The translations under genes were made by a program, and so were the position numbers. A stretch of 64,000 bases of DNA. It comes from [Clostridium] aminophilum DSM 10710. Its GTDB lineage: Bacteria; Bacillota; Clostridia; Lachnospirales; Lachnospiraceae. The notes below the pieces were generated by a model, which searched no databases, was not told where the DNA came from, and saw nothing but the letters and a program-made list of their open reading frames with translations. Positions within the stretch are counted from its first letter, which is position 1. Each line of letters starts with the position of its first letter. The DNA is taken from the NCBI RefSeq assembly GCF_000711825.1, contig NZ_JONJ01000010.1:62001-126000 (forward strand), read 5' to 3'. Shown here piece after piece: positions 1-8,150 of this stretch.

Positions 1-1875
1 AGCAGTGATCACAAACTGTCCCGCTGAGGTCCGGAAGGTCATGTCAGTATATTCTGCGGTGAGGATGTTCTTCATCTCTTCCGCGGAGAATGTGACAGAA
101 CTCTTGCCTTCGCCGAAGGTATAGGAGCATTCTGTTCCGCTGGCGATGATGCTGTCAGCAGAAGCAGTTCCGGTTGCACCGGTTGTGCCGGATGCCGGCG
201 GATTGCCGTCACCGCCATTGCCTTCGCCGCCGTTACTGTCACTGGTGTCGGGGATCAGGGCAAGGGACATGCTGATCATGACGCCGCCGCCCTTCGGAAC
301 GATGAGGTAGTAGTCGCCGTTCGTGTCACGCTTCAGGGAAACGGTCTGGTCTGCGTCGCTGTAAGCGGAAGTGACATAGTATCCTTCCGGAATATTGAGT
401 TTCACAGCAACTTTCTCGCCCTCTTTGCCGACGGAGTAGACGGAACCGTTCTTGCTTTCTTTCTGATTGGCAGAGGTGAAAGAAACCGAATCCGTCCAAT
501 CCGGATCGACTTTCAGAATGTAGTCGATGGATTTTTCCAGTTTTTCGGTTGCTTCGGTGGCAGCATAACCGCTTGATGTCTTCTCCGCAATCAGAGAATC
601 GGTTCCGGATTCAATCTTCCAGACAGTGAGATTCAGGGAAGACTTCGAGTCACTCATGACGGAAACCGCAGGTCCATTATCGGCGATCAGCGTTCCCTCA
701 ATGACGATGTCGGAGGTAAAACCTTCCGCGGTTGTCAGATCCATGATGCCGGTTCCGGAACTTTTTACGTCTCCGGCGATCTGCATCGCCAAAGTGGAGC
801 CCGAGGTATCCATCGGAGAATCGATGGGGCTGATCTGGATACCTGCACTGGTTTCATCACCGAATGCATAGATACCGCCGCCTGTCCGGAACAACAGGAG
901 GGAGCCGGCGTCGTCAATGTCTGCATTTACGCCGACGGCGCGGAGACCTTCCGCATATACACCGCCTTCACCGACAAAGGTATCGATGTAACCATTTACT
1001 GAGTTCATGTCCACGCCAATGGCTGAGTCTGTTGTTGATATGGCTTCGACGCCGTTCGCGATGGTAGCGAGAATTCCACCGTTATTGGTTTTGAGATCCA
1101 GTCCGGTTGCGGCCCCTTTGGTAGACGTAGCTTCGACCGTTCCTAAGATCTGCACGCCGCTTGCGTGACCGGAATTGACCGATGTCATATCCACACCGGT
1201 TGCCATTCCGCCTTCCGAGGTTGAGGAGACATTGCCATCGACGAGCACGTAAGCATTCGGATAATTGTATTCAGAATCTGTTCTGCTGTTGACTTCGAGA
1301 CCTGTGGTATTTCCGTTCACACCGGTGGCGGTAATTCCGCCGTCAACGTATAAATCGCTGTAATCGGTTGTTGTCGTTACGGAAGCGCCGACGGAAGTGG
1401 TTTTTCCGGCAGATGAGACGTTGATGTTGCCGGTGGTTACTGCGACATTACCTTCGCCGGCGTTGTTCAGCATTACACCGTTTGTATTGAAATTGCCTCC
1501 CGTGGCAGAAACCGTTATATTTCCGCCGGAGTGAGGGGTCTCTTCGTTGCTCTTACCGATAGTGACGCCAATCCGGTCGACGTCGTTAGCATCGCTGGTG
1601 TTGGTGACCTCAACGCCGGTGACGGTGCCTTCGTCCTGCTGATTGGTCACGGTTACATTACCGGTTACTTGAACGCTCATGTCCTTATCTAACTGATCTG
1701 TTGCCTGTATACTCACACCCGTGCTGCTGTCTGTGTTGACAGAGCGGTCTATGGTGGGAGAATCATTGACCACGTTAACCGGACCGGTGGGGTCAATGTC
1801 GGCAAATACCGGTGTGACTGCGGACATGGTAAAATACACGGCCGCAGTTATGCCTGCGGTAAGTCGTTTGTTCAT
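1..1875 (-). CDS. Secreted repeat-rich protein, C-terminus cut by window edge
   Basis: The reading frame stays open from the ATG at 1875 to the window edge, about 625 codons without a stop, so the C-terminus is missing. An AGGAGG site lies at 1883-1888. Residues 1-25 look like a signal peptide (KR, hydrophobic core, cleavage after VFA). The mature part is rich in Thr, Asn, Gly, Val and Ser, with recurring ATGV/TTGL/AIGV motifs every 25-35 residues, as in parallel beta-helix surface proteins. From about residue 414 it aligns with the neighbouring 2205-4205 product (LTVWKxES, VGKxGEKxAV, SAYSD, VPxGGGVMI, MTFxTSAGxF), so the two are paralogues in tandem. I recognise no named family. No enzyme motif is visible; a wall-associated or adhesin-like role is inferred. 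Confidence 0.75.
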   Translation of the reverse strand, partial: MNKRLTAGITAAVYFTMSAVTPVFADIDPTGPVNVVNDSPTIDRSVNTDSSTGVSIQATDQLDKDMSVQVTGNVTVTNQQDEGTVTGVEVTNTSDANDVDRIGVTIGKSNEETPHSGGNITVSATGGNFNTNGVMLNNAGEGNVAVTTGNINVSSAGKTTSVGASVTTTTDYSDLYVDGGITATGVNGNTTGLEVNSRTDSEYNYPNAYVLVDGNVSSTSEGGMATGVDMTSVNSGHASGVQILGTVEATSTKGAATGLDLKTNNGGILATIANGVEAISTTDSAIGVDMNSVNGYIDTFVGEGGVYAEGLRAVGVNADIDDAGSLLLFRTGGGIYAFGDETSAGIQISPIDSPMDTSGSTLAMQIAGDVKSSGTGIMDLTTAEGFTSDIVIEGTLIADNGPAVSVMSDSKSSLNLTVWKIESGTDSLIAEKTSSGYAATEATEKLEKSIDYILKVDPDWTDSVSFTSANQKESKNGSVYSVGKEGEKVAVKLNIPEGYYVTSAYSDADQTVSLKRDTNGDYYLIVPKGGGVMISMSLALIPDTSDSNGGEGNGGDGNPPASGTTGATGTASADSIIASGTECSYTFGEGKSSVTFSAEEMKNILTAEYTDMTFRTSAGQFVITA

Positions 1876-1979
1876 GCATATACCTCCTTTTTTTTGAATG
1901 TTCACGTTTCAAAATATATATAGGTTTATTACGACAATCTTACGAAAAAAATAACTTAGTAGAAGATATTTTTTTGGCG

Positions 1980-2090
1980 TTTAGCGACAGTCGCCAGGGC
2001 CTCATGTAAGCGTGGGTTTCGGCTTGCTTAGCGGCAGTTTCCAGGGACTCACCGGGGCGTTGGCGTCGGCGAGTTAGCCGCGTAAAAAAA
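1980..2090 (-). repeat. Intergenic repeat, two tandem copies (A1, A2)
   Basis: This fills much of the 329-base gap 1876-2204. Copy A2 (about 2028-2090) matches the element at 37969-38029: both share GCGGCAGTT, CACCGGGGCG or CGCCGGGGCG, and GCCGCGTAAAAAAA. Copy A1 (about 1980-2029) matches the minus-strand element near 26875-26920 over about 45 bases (CCCACGC, TGAGG, CCTGG, GACTG, TAAACGC). Read on the minus strand, A2 starts flush with the T-tract of the terminator that ends the 2205-4205 gene. Confidence 0.6.
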
Positions 2091-2116
2091 CTGCCGCTTT
2101 CGGACGGCAGTTTTTG
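2083..2116 (-). terminator. Intrinsic terminator of the 2205-4205 gene
   Basis: A stem pairs ACTGCCG (2090-2096) with CGGCAGT (2105-2111). On the minus strand it is followed by seven T residues (A run 2084-2090 on the plus strand). A T-tract on the plus side as well makes it potentially bidirectional. Confidence 0.8.
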
Positions 2117-2204
2117 CTCAAAGGCTGTATGTGTTTTGTGTCGTGAAAGCCGTCCGTCAGGCCGGTTTCACGGCGGGATGGGGCATATCATGGGGATGCC
2201 GGCA

Positions 2205-4205
2205 TTAGGAAACCGTGTTTTCGACCACGTCCGGATCGACGGTCTTAAATGCTGTAGTATTATTGTCACCGTAAGCATTCATGTGTCCCTCCTCGACCGC
2301 AAAGCGAACGGTGGCGAAGTTGTTTACCATGGTCCAGAGATCTGCTGACGGGAAGGTGAAATTGCCGGCCGATGTCATGAAGGTCAGTTCGGTCAGTCCG
2401 CTTTCCAGAAGAGCTTTCAGTTCTGCGGTGGAGAGGACTACTTCCATCTGGTTTTTCCGTAATGTAAGGGAGTAGTGGGATCCGCTGCGGGAGAAATTAT
2501 GGCTTTCATACTCAGCCGGCGGATTGCCGGAGTAGTTATCATCTTCGCCTCCGCCATTGTTCGAAACCGGCACCAGTTTCAGGTTGATCATAACGCCTCC
2601 GCCGTCGGGAACCACAAGAAGGTACTCATTACCACTGACATGTTGGAGAGCGGTCCTGGATTCATCGCTGTATGCCGAGTCAATGGTATATCCGTCCGGA
2701 ACATGGAAGGTCACGGCAATTTTTTCGCCTGCTTTTCCGACGTCGTAGGTATAACCACCGACCGTTTTCCGTGCCGCAGTGAGATCGGTATAATCCGACG
2801 CGTTTGGCGCAACCTTGATGATGTAGTCAATGGCTTTTTCGAATTCCTGTGCTGTTTTCGAATCGGCGTATCCGGCTTCCGTCTGTTCCGCTACCAGCTG
2901 ACCGGTTTTGGACTCAAGTTTCCAGACGGTGAGATCCAGACTGGACAGGGACTGGGTAACGACGGAGACGGCAGGACCGGCCTCGGCGATGACAGCGCCC
3001 TCCACAACAAGATTTGTCTTCACTCCGTTGATGGTGTTCATGTCCACGATGCCGGTGCCGGAGCTTTCCACATTTCCATCCGAAACGATGGTGATCTTGG
3101 AGTCGGAGGACAGGATCGGACCATCGATCACATTCTCAATATGGATTCCGGCAGAATCTTCGGTACCGGTTGCGAAAATTCCGTCCTTTACTTCGATGAG
3201 GATGTTCGAAGTAAGTCCGGCGAACGCAGTTGCGGAAACGCCGGTCGCCTCTCCGCCCTCTGCGTGGATTCCGCCATGTACCAATAGGCTTTCTGTACCG
3301 CCGTCTGCCCGCAACGCTGCTCCGACAGCGGTTTCTCCCGTCTGGGTTTTGGCCGTTATATCATCCAGAATATATATGTGAGAGGCTCCATCTCGGATAT
3401 ACTGATTCACACCGGTTGCGTTTCCGGATGTGGAATCGGCGGTTACGCTGCCGTAGATAAAAGCTTCCGACCGGTTTTCCGGAAGATCATTATACGCGGA
3501 ATTCAGAGATACACCGGTTGCGTCTTTATTTTTCGAGGAAGCCTTGACATTTCCGTAGACATTGACGGTGGAGTAAGCCCCATCTTCTTCAGGCATCTCC
3601 GTCGGAGCGCAGTCTTCTATGGAAAGACCGGCTGTATATGCATTGTCATTCCGGGCGGAAATACCGTCGTAAATGGTCAGATCGGTTTCTCCGCCATTGG
3701 AAGAAACCGAAGCACCGTTCGTTTGAAATCCTCCGGTGGCAGTTACATCGATTTTTCCTGTGTTAACGTTGACAGGGACGGTACCTTCGTTCGTAATGTT
3801 AACACCGTTTGCTCTTCCGTTTTCTCCGGTGGATGTAACGGTGACCGTTCCGCCGGTATGATTTCCATGACCGTCATCCTGACCGATGGATACGTTGACC
3901 GAACCATCAGTGAAGTCACTATACACTTTAACACCGGATACGGAGTCATCATAGTCCGCGTTCGAGTTCTGAACCTTCACATCGCCGGTTACATTGACGC
4001 TGACGTTTTCCGGGTCGGCTCCCGATTCCTGGGCAGTTACATCCACACCGACTGGATCGGTGGTGTCTACCGAACCGTCGAGAGTGCCGGACTCGTTGTA
4101 AATGTCATACGTTTCGTGTCGAACCGTTTCCGCCAGTGCCGGAACGCCGGTGGCCAGTGTCAGCAATGTGCCTGCGGTGATCCAGACGGCCATTTGTTTT
4201 TTCAT
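2205..4205 (-). CDS. Secreted repeat-rich protein (paralogue of the upstream-edge gene)
   Basis: A 666-residue protein with a clear signal peptide (residues 1-25, cleavage after ALA). Residues 26 to about 420 are Asn/Asp/Thr/Gly-rich with repeated ATGV-like turns (DATGVS, NATGVN, EATGVS) spaced roughly 25-35 residues, suggesting a beta-solenoid. Residues about 422-575 form a block shared with its paralogue at 1-1875 (LTVWKLES, YDVGKAGEKIAV, SAYSDES, VPDGGGVMI). The C-terminal 90 residues include LTFMTSAGNF and end without an LPXTG motif or a membrane anchor, so retention at the surface is unclear. An AGGAGG site precedes the ATG. The gene has its own promoter and terminator, so it is probably monocistronic. 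Function unknown; a surface adhesin or stalk protein is an inference. Confidence 0.85.
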   Translation of the reverse strand: MKKQMAVWITAGTLLTLATGVPALAETVRHETYDIYNESGTLDGSVDTTDPVGVDVTAQESGADPENVSVNVTGDVKVQNSNADYDDSVSGVKVYSDFTDGSVNVSIGQDDGHGNHTGGTVTVTSTGENGRANGVNITNEGTVPVNVNTGKIDVTATGGFQTNGASVSSNGGETDLTIYDGISARNDNAYTAGLSIEDCAPTEMPEEDGAYSTVNVYGNVKASSKNKDATGVSLNSAYNDLPENRSEAFIYGSVTADSTSGNATGVNQYIRDGASHIYILDDITAKTQTGETAVGAALRADGGTESLLVHGGIHAEGGEATGVSATAFAGLTSNILIEVKDGIFATGTEDSAGIHIENVIDGPILSSDSKITIVSDGNVESSGTGIVDMNTINGVKTNLVVEGAVIAEAGPAVSVVTQSLSSLDLTVWKLESKTGQLVAEQTEAGYADSKTAQEFEKAIDYIIKVAPNASDYTDLTAARKTVGGYTYDVGKAGEKIAVTFHVPDGYTIDSAYSDESRTALQHVSGNEYLLVVPDGGGVMINLKLVPVSNNGGGEDDNYSGNPPAEYESHNFSRSGSHYSLTLRKNQMEVVLSTAELKALLESGLTELTFMTSAGNFTFPSADLWTMVNNFATVRFAVEEGHMNAYGDNNTTAFKTVDPDVVENTVS

Positions 4206-4263
4206 AAGCTCCTCCTGTCATTTTTTACAATGTTTGACGGAATGACAAAATATTACAAAAAAT

Positions 4264-4291
4264 ATTATAGGAGTCTTTACCAAAAAAACAA
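4264..4291 (-). promoter_or_regulatory. Promoter for the 2205-4205 gene
   Basis: On the minus strand: -35 TTGTTT (complement of 4286-4291), 16-base spacer, -10 TATAAT (complement of 4264-4269). The predicted leader is about 55 nt and contains an inverted repeat, TGTCATT/AATGACA. Confidence 0.55.
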
Positions 4292-4377
4292 TAATGCCTG
4301 TTATGCAAAGCAAGAAAACGGTAATGAATACCAAAAGAATAAGGCGGATGGTAGAAGGAGAGAAAAATATAAGAGAA

Positions 4378-4407
4378 AACAAAAAAGGGACTGCCGAAAG
4401 CAGTCCC
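4378..4407 (-). terminator. Intrinsic terminator after the TAXI lipoprotein gene
   Basis: A stem pairs GGGACTGC with GCAGTCCC (4387-4394 with 4400-4407). The minus strand then runs into six T residues, ten bases past the stop codon. Confidence 0.85.
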
Positions 4408-4416
4408 GGGATTTCT

Positions 4417-5496
4417 TTATTTTAAAAGCCCTGCTTCCCGGTAGGCTTTTTTCGCGCCCGGATGAAGCGGGATCGGAAGATCCGTGCAGAGGAACTCCGG
4501 GTTGCTTAACTCTCCGAGAACCGGAATTGTTTTGGAGAGGTCGCCGGAAGAGCGGATCAGCGTTTGCGTGATCTTCTCAGCGGTTTCATCGTCCATGGAT
4601 GCGCTGACGCACAGAAGACACTTGATACCGAAGGTTGCGATGGCATCCGTCTGTCCGCGGTAGGTGCCTGCCGGAATCGTCGTGAGATGATAGGCCGGAT
4701 TCTTTGAGAGAATTTTTTGCAGTTCGTCATGGCGGAACATCAGAAGACGGATGTCCATTTTTTCTGCTGTCTCAGTGAGACTTGCAATCGGGATGCCGGC
4801 AAAACCGTGGACTGCGGTGACTTCTGACTTTGAAAGTCGGCTCAGGGTATCACCGAAACCGGTATTGAGAATCCGGTTGTCAGAATCAATGCCGAGGGTT
4901 TCCAGAACAATGCGGCCGTTGCGGTCCGTGGAAGAGCTCGCCGGTCCGTTTGCGATGATCTGATCTTTCAGATCATGGACAAAGGTAATGCCGGAACTTT
5001 TGGGGGCAATCCAGTTGGACATACTGGAGTAGACGGCTCCGAGTACCCGGATGTCCTTCGAATCTTTTCCGGAAAACGGCGGAAGATCCTGAAAGGCGTC
5101 ATAGGCCGTGTCACCGCTGACAAGAGCCATATCAAACCGGTTTTTGACGAGATCGGTGACATTGGTGACCGAACCGCTGGATGCGGAAACGTTGATTTTC
5201 AGATTGCTGTCGTTGTTCTCAAGCGCTTTGGCGATGGCGTTGCCGGCCGGATACATGCTTCCGCCGGTGTCTGCTGTTCCGATGGTGAGAACGACCGGAG
5301 AAGCGGCCGGAGCGGGGATATCGTCATTCAGCGATGCATTGGATGATGCCGCCCCCATTCCGGAACCGGAACAGGCTGAAAGCGAGAGCATGATGACCGG
5401 CACAGAAGCGAGGAATACCGTGCGAAGACAGGTTTGGAAGAATGCCTGCAGACGGGCAGGCGATTCGCTCTGCTTTCGTATAATCTCTCTGTGCAT
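4417..5496 (-). CDS. TAXI-family TRAP transporter solute-binding lipoprotein
   Basis: A 359-residue protein. A basic N-region and a hydrophobic stretch end in a lipobox, LSAC, with lipidated Cys at residue 42, followed by a Ser/Ala/Asn-rich tether. From about residue 70 the sequence VLTIGTADTGGSMYPAGNAI matches the opening of TAXI (TRAP-associated extracytoplasmic) proteins, which bind small organic anions such as glutamate or other carboxylates. The SSTDRNGR and HPGAKKAYREAGL segments also fit the family. TAXI proteins normally work with a fused DctQM-type permease; none is encoded nearby, so this is an orphan binding protein in this window. It has an AGGAGG site, its own promoter (5667-5695) and its own terminator. 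The glutamate symporter next door makes a dicarboxylate ligand plausible but unproven. Confidence 0.85.
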   Translation of the reverse strand: MHREIIRKQSESPARLQAFFQTCLRTVFLASVPVIMLSLSACSGSGMGAASSNASLNDDIPAPAASPVVLTIGTADTGGSMYPAGNAIAKALENNDSNLKINVSASSGSVTNVTDLVKNRFDMALVSGDTAYDAFQDLPPFSGKDSKDIRVLGAVYSSMSNWIAPKSSGITFVHDLKDQIIANGPASSSTDRNGRIVLETLGIDSDNRILNTGFGDTLSRLSKSEVTAVHGFAGIPIASLTETAEKMDIRLLMFRHDELQKILSKNPAYHLTTIPAGTYRGQTDAIATFGIKCLLCVSASMDDETAEKITQTLIRSSGDLSKTIPVLGELSNPEFLCTDLPIPLHPGAKKAYREAGLLK

Positions 5497-5666
5497 GATG
5501 CTCCTCCTTGCAGATTGTTTGGCGGATATACCGCCGGATAGACCCGGATGATGAAGGTGTTGAAGAATGTTGATTCCTGTCCGTATTGCGGTGACATTTG
5601 CACACCGGTATCGTCCGGACCGGCAGATTTCGACAAAAATGATCTTCCGGTAGAATATTGTAAGAA

Positions 5667-5695
5667 ATTATATCACAAAAAGGCCTGTCCAACAA
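5667..5695 (-). promoter_or_regulatory. Promoter for the TAXI lipoprotein gene
   Basis: On the minus strand: -35 TTGTTG (complement of 5690-5695), 17-base spacer, -10 TATAAT (complement of 5667-5672). The promoter overlaps the gltS terminator hairpin, so transcription of this gene begins inside the upstream gene's termination site. Confidence 0.55.
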
Positions 5696-5716
5696 TGAAT
5701 GATCGGACAGGTCTTT
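5677..5716 (-). terminator. Intrinsic terminator after gltS
   Basis: A nine-base stem, GGCCTGTCC (5682-5690) with GGACAGGTC (5705-5713), with T-tracts on both strands. It could also act on plus-strand readthrough. Confidence 0.75.
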
Positions 5717-5785
5717 TCAAAAGGGGGAATTCAGCTTTTTTCTTTCCGTGTTTTCCTTTTTGTCCGGAATAATATCCGGAAGCGA

Positions 5786-7033
5786 TCATCCAACGAAGTT
5801 GGAGAATACGGAAAGGAAGATCGGATTGTAGATATCATCTACGATAACCGCCCAGGACGGATAGAGAACCCATGCAACGGTGTGCCAGCCGTACTCATCC
5901 ATCAGAGCCTTTTCATTTGCAACGGAGTTCGGACCGGAACCGCAGCCCCATCCGCAGTTTCCGCCGGTCATGATCGCAGCACCGTAATCGCGGCCGAACA
6001 TGTTGAAGGAAACGAAGAGACCGAACAGAGCCATCAGGATTGCCTGAGCCAGAAGAACAACGCCCATCTGTCCGGCTACCGGGGCAAGCTTTGTGATGTC
6101 GATGGTCATCAGAACCAGTGCAAGGTAGAGTTCCAGGAACATGTGCTCGATGGCGTCAAATTCCGGAGCATATGTCTCGCTGCCGGTTGCCTCGATGATA
6201 TTTCTGGCGATTGCGCCGGCGAAGAGGCAGCCGATGAATTTCGGCATCTCGATCATCGGGATGTTATCCAGAAGCACGTAGATCGGCATACCGAGCGCTG
6301 CGATGAGAAGAGCTCTTGCCAGAGCAACGGTCATTCTGGTGTTGTTCAGCGGATTCACAGAGCTTACTTCCTCGATCTGCGGCTGATCGTTCGGGTCTGC
6401 CTTCAGGCCGTGACGGCGGATGAGGAATGCAGCGACCGGTCCGCCGATGAGAGAACCCATGATGTTTCCGCAGGTACCTGCAGCGACGCCGACAGTGGTT
6501 GCATCGGCGATGCCCTTTGCCTCAAAGATCGGTCCGAAAGCAGAAGCGGTACCGACGCCGCCGGACATTGCGGCGGAAGAACACTGGAGTGCCAGGAGCG
6601 GGTTCAGGCCGACTGCTCCGCCGACAACGACGCCGACGATATCCTGCAGTGTGATGAGCAGGCAGGCTGCAACGGCGATCATGAAAACGAGTTTTCCGCC
6701 CGCCTTGGAAACAAGGGAAGTGGAGAAGCCGTAACCGACACACATAAAGAAGAGGTTCTGGCAGAGATCCTTCATGACTGTTGTGTCAAAGGAAAGTCCG
6801 ATGATTCCCGCGCCCTTGATGGCGGAAACGATGACGGAGAAAATGATACCGGAAACAACCGGTGCCGGGATCGCGTATTTTCTCAGCGCTTTCGAGTGAG
6901 CGACGATGTAGCGGCCAAGGAAAATTACGATGGCAGCCAGTCCCAGAGTAGTCAGGTATTCGAACTTAAAGGTATTGAGCGCCCCATTTTCGCCCGCCTT
7001 AAAAGTACCGAAATACTTCATGATGAGTTCCAT
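5786..7033 (-). CDS. gltS: Sodium/glutamate symporter GltS (ESS family)
   Basis: A 415-residue integral membrane protein with about ten hydrophobic helices. Two related halves carry the Gly/Ser-rich re-entrant loops typical of the ESS family: SSAAMSGGVGTASAFGP in the first half and GGNCGWGCGSGPNSVANEKA in the second. GltS imports glutamate with Na+. The start is the ATG at 7033, preceded by AGGAGG at 7040-7045. An in-frame ATG at 7114 would place the start upstream of the predicted transcription start and is rejected. Upstream lie a good promoter and two direct repeats, then the DcuS/DcuR-like two-component genes on the same strand. The inference is that this sensor pair responds to an external dicarboxylate or amino acid and induces gltS. 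Confidence 0.92.
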   Translation of the reverse strand: MELIMKYFGTFKAGENGALNTFKFEYLTTLGLAAIVIFLGRYIVAHSKALRKYAIPAPVVSGIIFSVIVSAIKGAGIIGLSFDTTVMKDLCQNLFFMCVGYGFSTSLVSKAGGKLVFMIAVAACLLITLQDIVGVVVGGAVGLNPLLALQCSSAAMSGGVGTASAFGPIFEAKGIADATTVGVAAGTCGNIMGSLIGGPVAAFLIRRHGLKADPNDQPQIEEVSSVNPLNNTRMTVALARALLIAALGMPIYVLLDNIPMIEMPKFIGCLFAGAIARNIIEATGSETYAPEFDAIEHMFLELYLALVLMTIDITKLAPVAGQMGVVLLAQAILMALFGLFVSFNMFGRDYGAAIMTGGNCGWGCGSGPNSVANEKALMDEYGWHTVAWVLYPSWAVIVDDIYNPIFLSVFSNFVG

Positions 7034-7085
7034 TTTGTACCTCCTTCTACTTAACCATTCCATGGTTATCTCTTGTACAGGAATC

Positions 7086-7114
7086 ATTGTATAAAAGCAG
7101 ATACAGCAGTTCAA
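7086..7114 (-). promoter_or_regulatory. gltS promoter
   Basis: On the minus strand: -35 TTGAAC (complement of 7109-7114), 17-base spacer, -10 TACAAT (complement of 7086-7091). The leader to the ATG is about 45 nt. Confidence 0.65.
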
Positions 7115-7153
7115 TTTATGTAAGTTTGTAAATATTTAAGTAAGTAATGTAAA
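7115..7153 (-). promoter_or_regulatory. Two direct repeats upstream of gltS (candidate operator)
   Basis: The plus strand reads TTTATGTAAGTTTGTAAA (7115-7132) and TTTAAGTAAGTAATGTAAA (7135-7153). The starts are exactly 20 bases apart, two helical turns, and the repeats abut the -35 box. This is the layout expected for an activator such as the CitB/DcuR-type regulator encoded at 7396-8082. Binding is inferred, not shown. Confidence 0.5.
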
Positions 7154-7194
7154 TACAAAAAACTTCAGAATATCATCAAAAAATAGGATAATAT

Positions 7195-7222
7195 TTCAAA
7201 ATAAAACAAGCAGCCGGCTTGT
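7195..7222 (-). terminator. Intrinsic terminator of the two-component operon
   Basis: On the minus strand, ACAAGC pairs with GCTTGT around a five-base loop, followed by TTTTATTTT. It lies between the regulator gene and the gltS promoter. The rest of the 362-base gap 7034-7395 holds only the gltS promoter and repeats. Confidence 0.65.
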
Positions 7223-7395
7223 GTTCTTCGGCGGAATGTCGAAAAAACAAGTCTGACTGCTTCTTTTTGTGTCTTTTTTGCCGTGATGGTCCGGGCGGAT
7301 AAACTTTTCTGCCGGGATGAGCCGCCGGCGGGCCGCAACGTGCCTGGCAGGTTCTGTCCGATGCTCTGCGTAAAGCAAAGCCGGAAAGCTTATCT

Positions 7396-8082
7396 TCAGA
7401 CTTTGCAATACTTGTAATGAATACCCGGACGTCCGCCGGTCTGGTAGTCGATGGTGCTGGTGAGCTCGCCGATTTCCAGCATGTGGTTGACGTAGCGCCG
7501 CACGGTGATGCGGGAGAGATTTACCTCTTTGGAGATCTGTTCGCTGGTAAAGCTGTCCTCCGGATGTTTTTTCAGAAAATTGCGGATCAGATTCAGGGTA
7601 GGGGCGTTGAGCCCCTTGGCGAGGGTGTTTTTCCCCGGTTCCCCGGAGAATGACGGAGAGATCAGACGGTCGATATCGGACTGACTGACGGTTCCGGAAG
7701 TGCCGGACAGGACATTCATGCGAGCCGAGAAACGCTCGAGAGCGGAGCGGAAACGCTCATACTCGAACGGTTTGACCAGATAGTCCACCACACCGTGACG
7801 GAAGAGAGAGGTTACGGTCTCGGTGTCATTGGCCGAGGTGACCATGATGATGGCCGGTGACCATCCTGTCCGGTGAAGCTGGTTGATGAACTCGTCTCCG
7901 TTCATCTCCGGCATGAAATAATCCAGGATGATCAGATCGGTGTGATCAAAATCGGCTCCCTTCAGTGCGCTGATTCCGCCGTCAAACATGCCGGTCACAC
8001 GAAAACCGGCGGTCATTTCCACATATTGTCTGTCGATGGCAGCGACCATCGGATCGTCTTCTATAATAATCACGTTGAACAT
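7396..8082 (-). CDS. CitB/DcuR-type response regulator
   Basis: A 228-residue response regulator. The receiver domain (1-120) has the acidic pair E8/D9/D10, phospho-acceptor D54, T82/S83 and K104. The C-terminal part (about 150-225) has a winged-helix-like segment, FTSEQISKEVNLSRITVRRY, as in the CitB/DcuR/MalR group that control citrate, fumarate, malate or glutamate uptake genes. AGGAGG lies upstream of the ATG. The partner kinase gene begins 68 bases upstream on the same strand, so the two form an operon in kinase-regulator order. The nearest target candidate is gltS, which follows after a terminator and has paired direct repeats at its promoter. Confidence 0.9.
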   Translation of the reverse strand: MFNVIIIEDDPMVAAIDRQYVEMTAGFRVTGMFDGGISALKGADFDHTDLIILDYFMPEMNGDEFINQLHRTGWSPAIIMVTSANDTETVTSLFRHGVVDYLVKPFEYERFRSALERFSARMNVLSGTSGTVSQSDIDRLISPSFSGEPGKNTLAKGLNAPTLNLIRNFLKKHPEDSFTSEQISKEVNLSRITVRRYVNHMLEIGELTSTIDYQTGGRPGIHYKYCKV

Positions 8083-8150
8083 AGGTCAGCAGTTCCTCCT
8101 TATTCCTTATTGACATTGTACATTCCGGGCGGTTTGCCGGCAAGTCGGTT

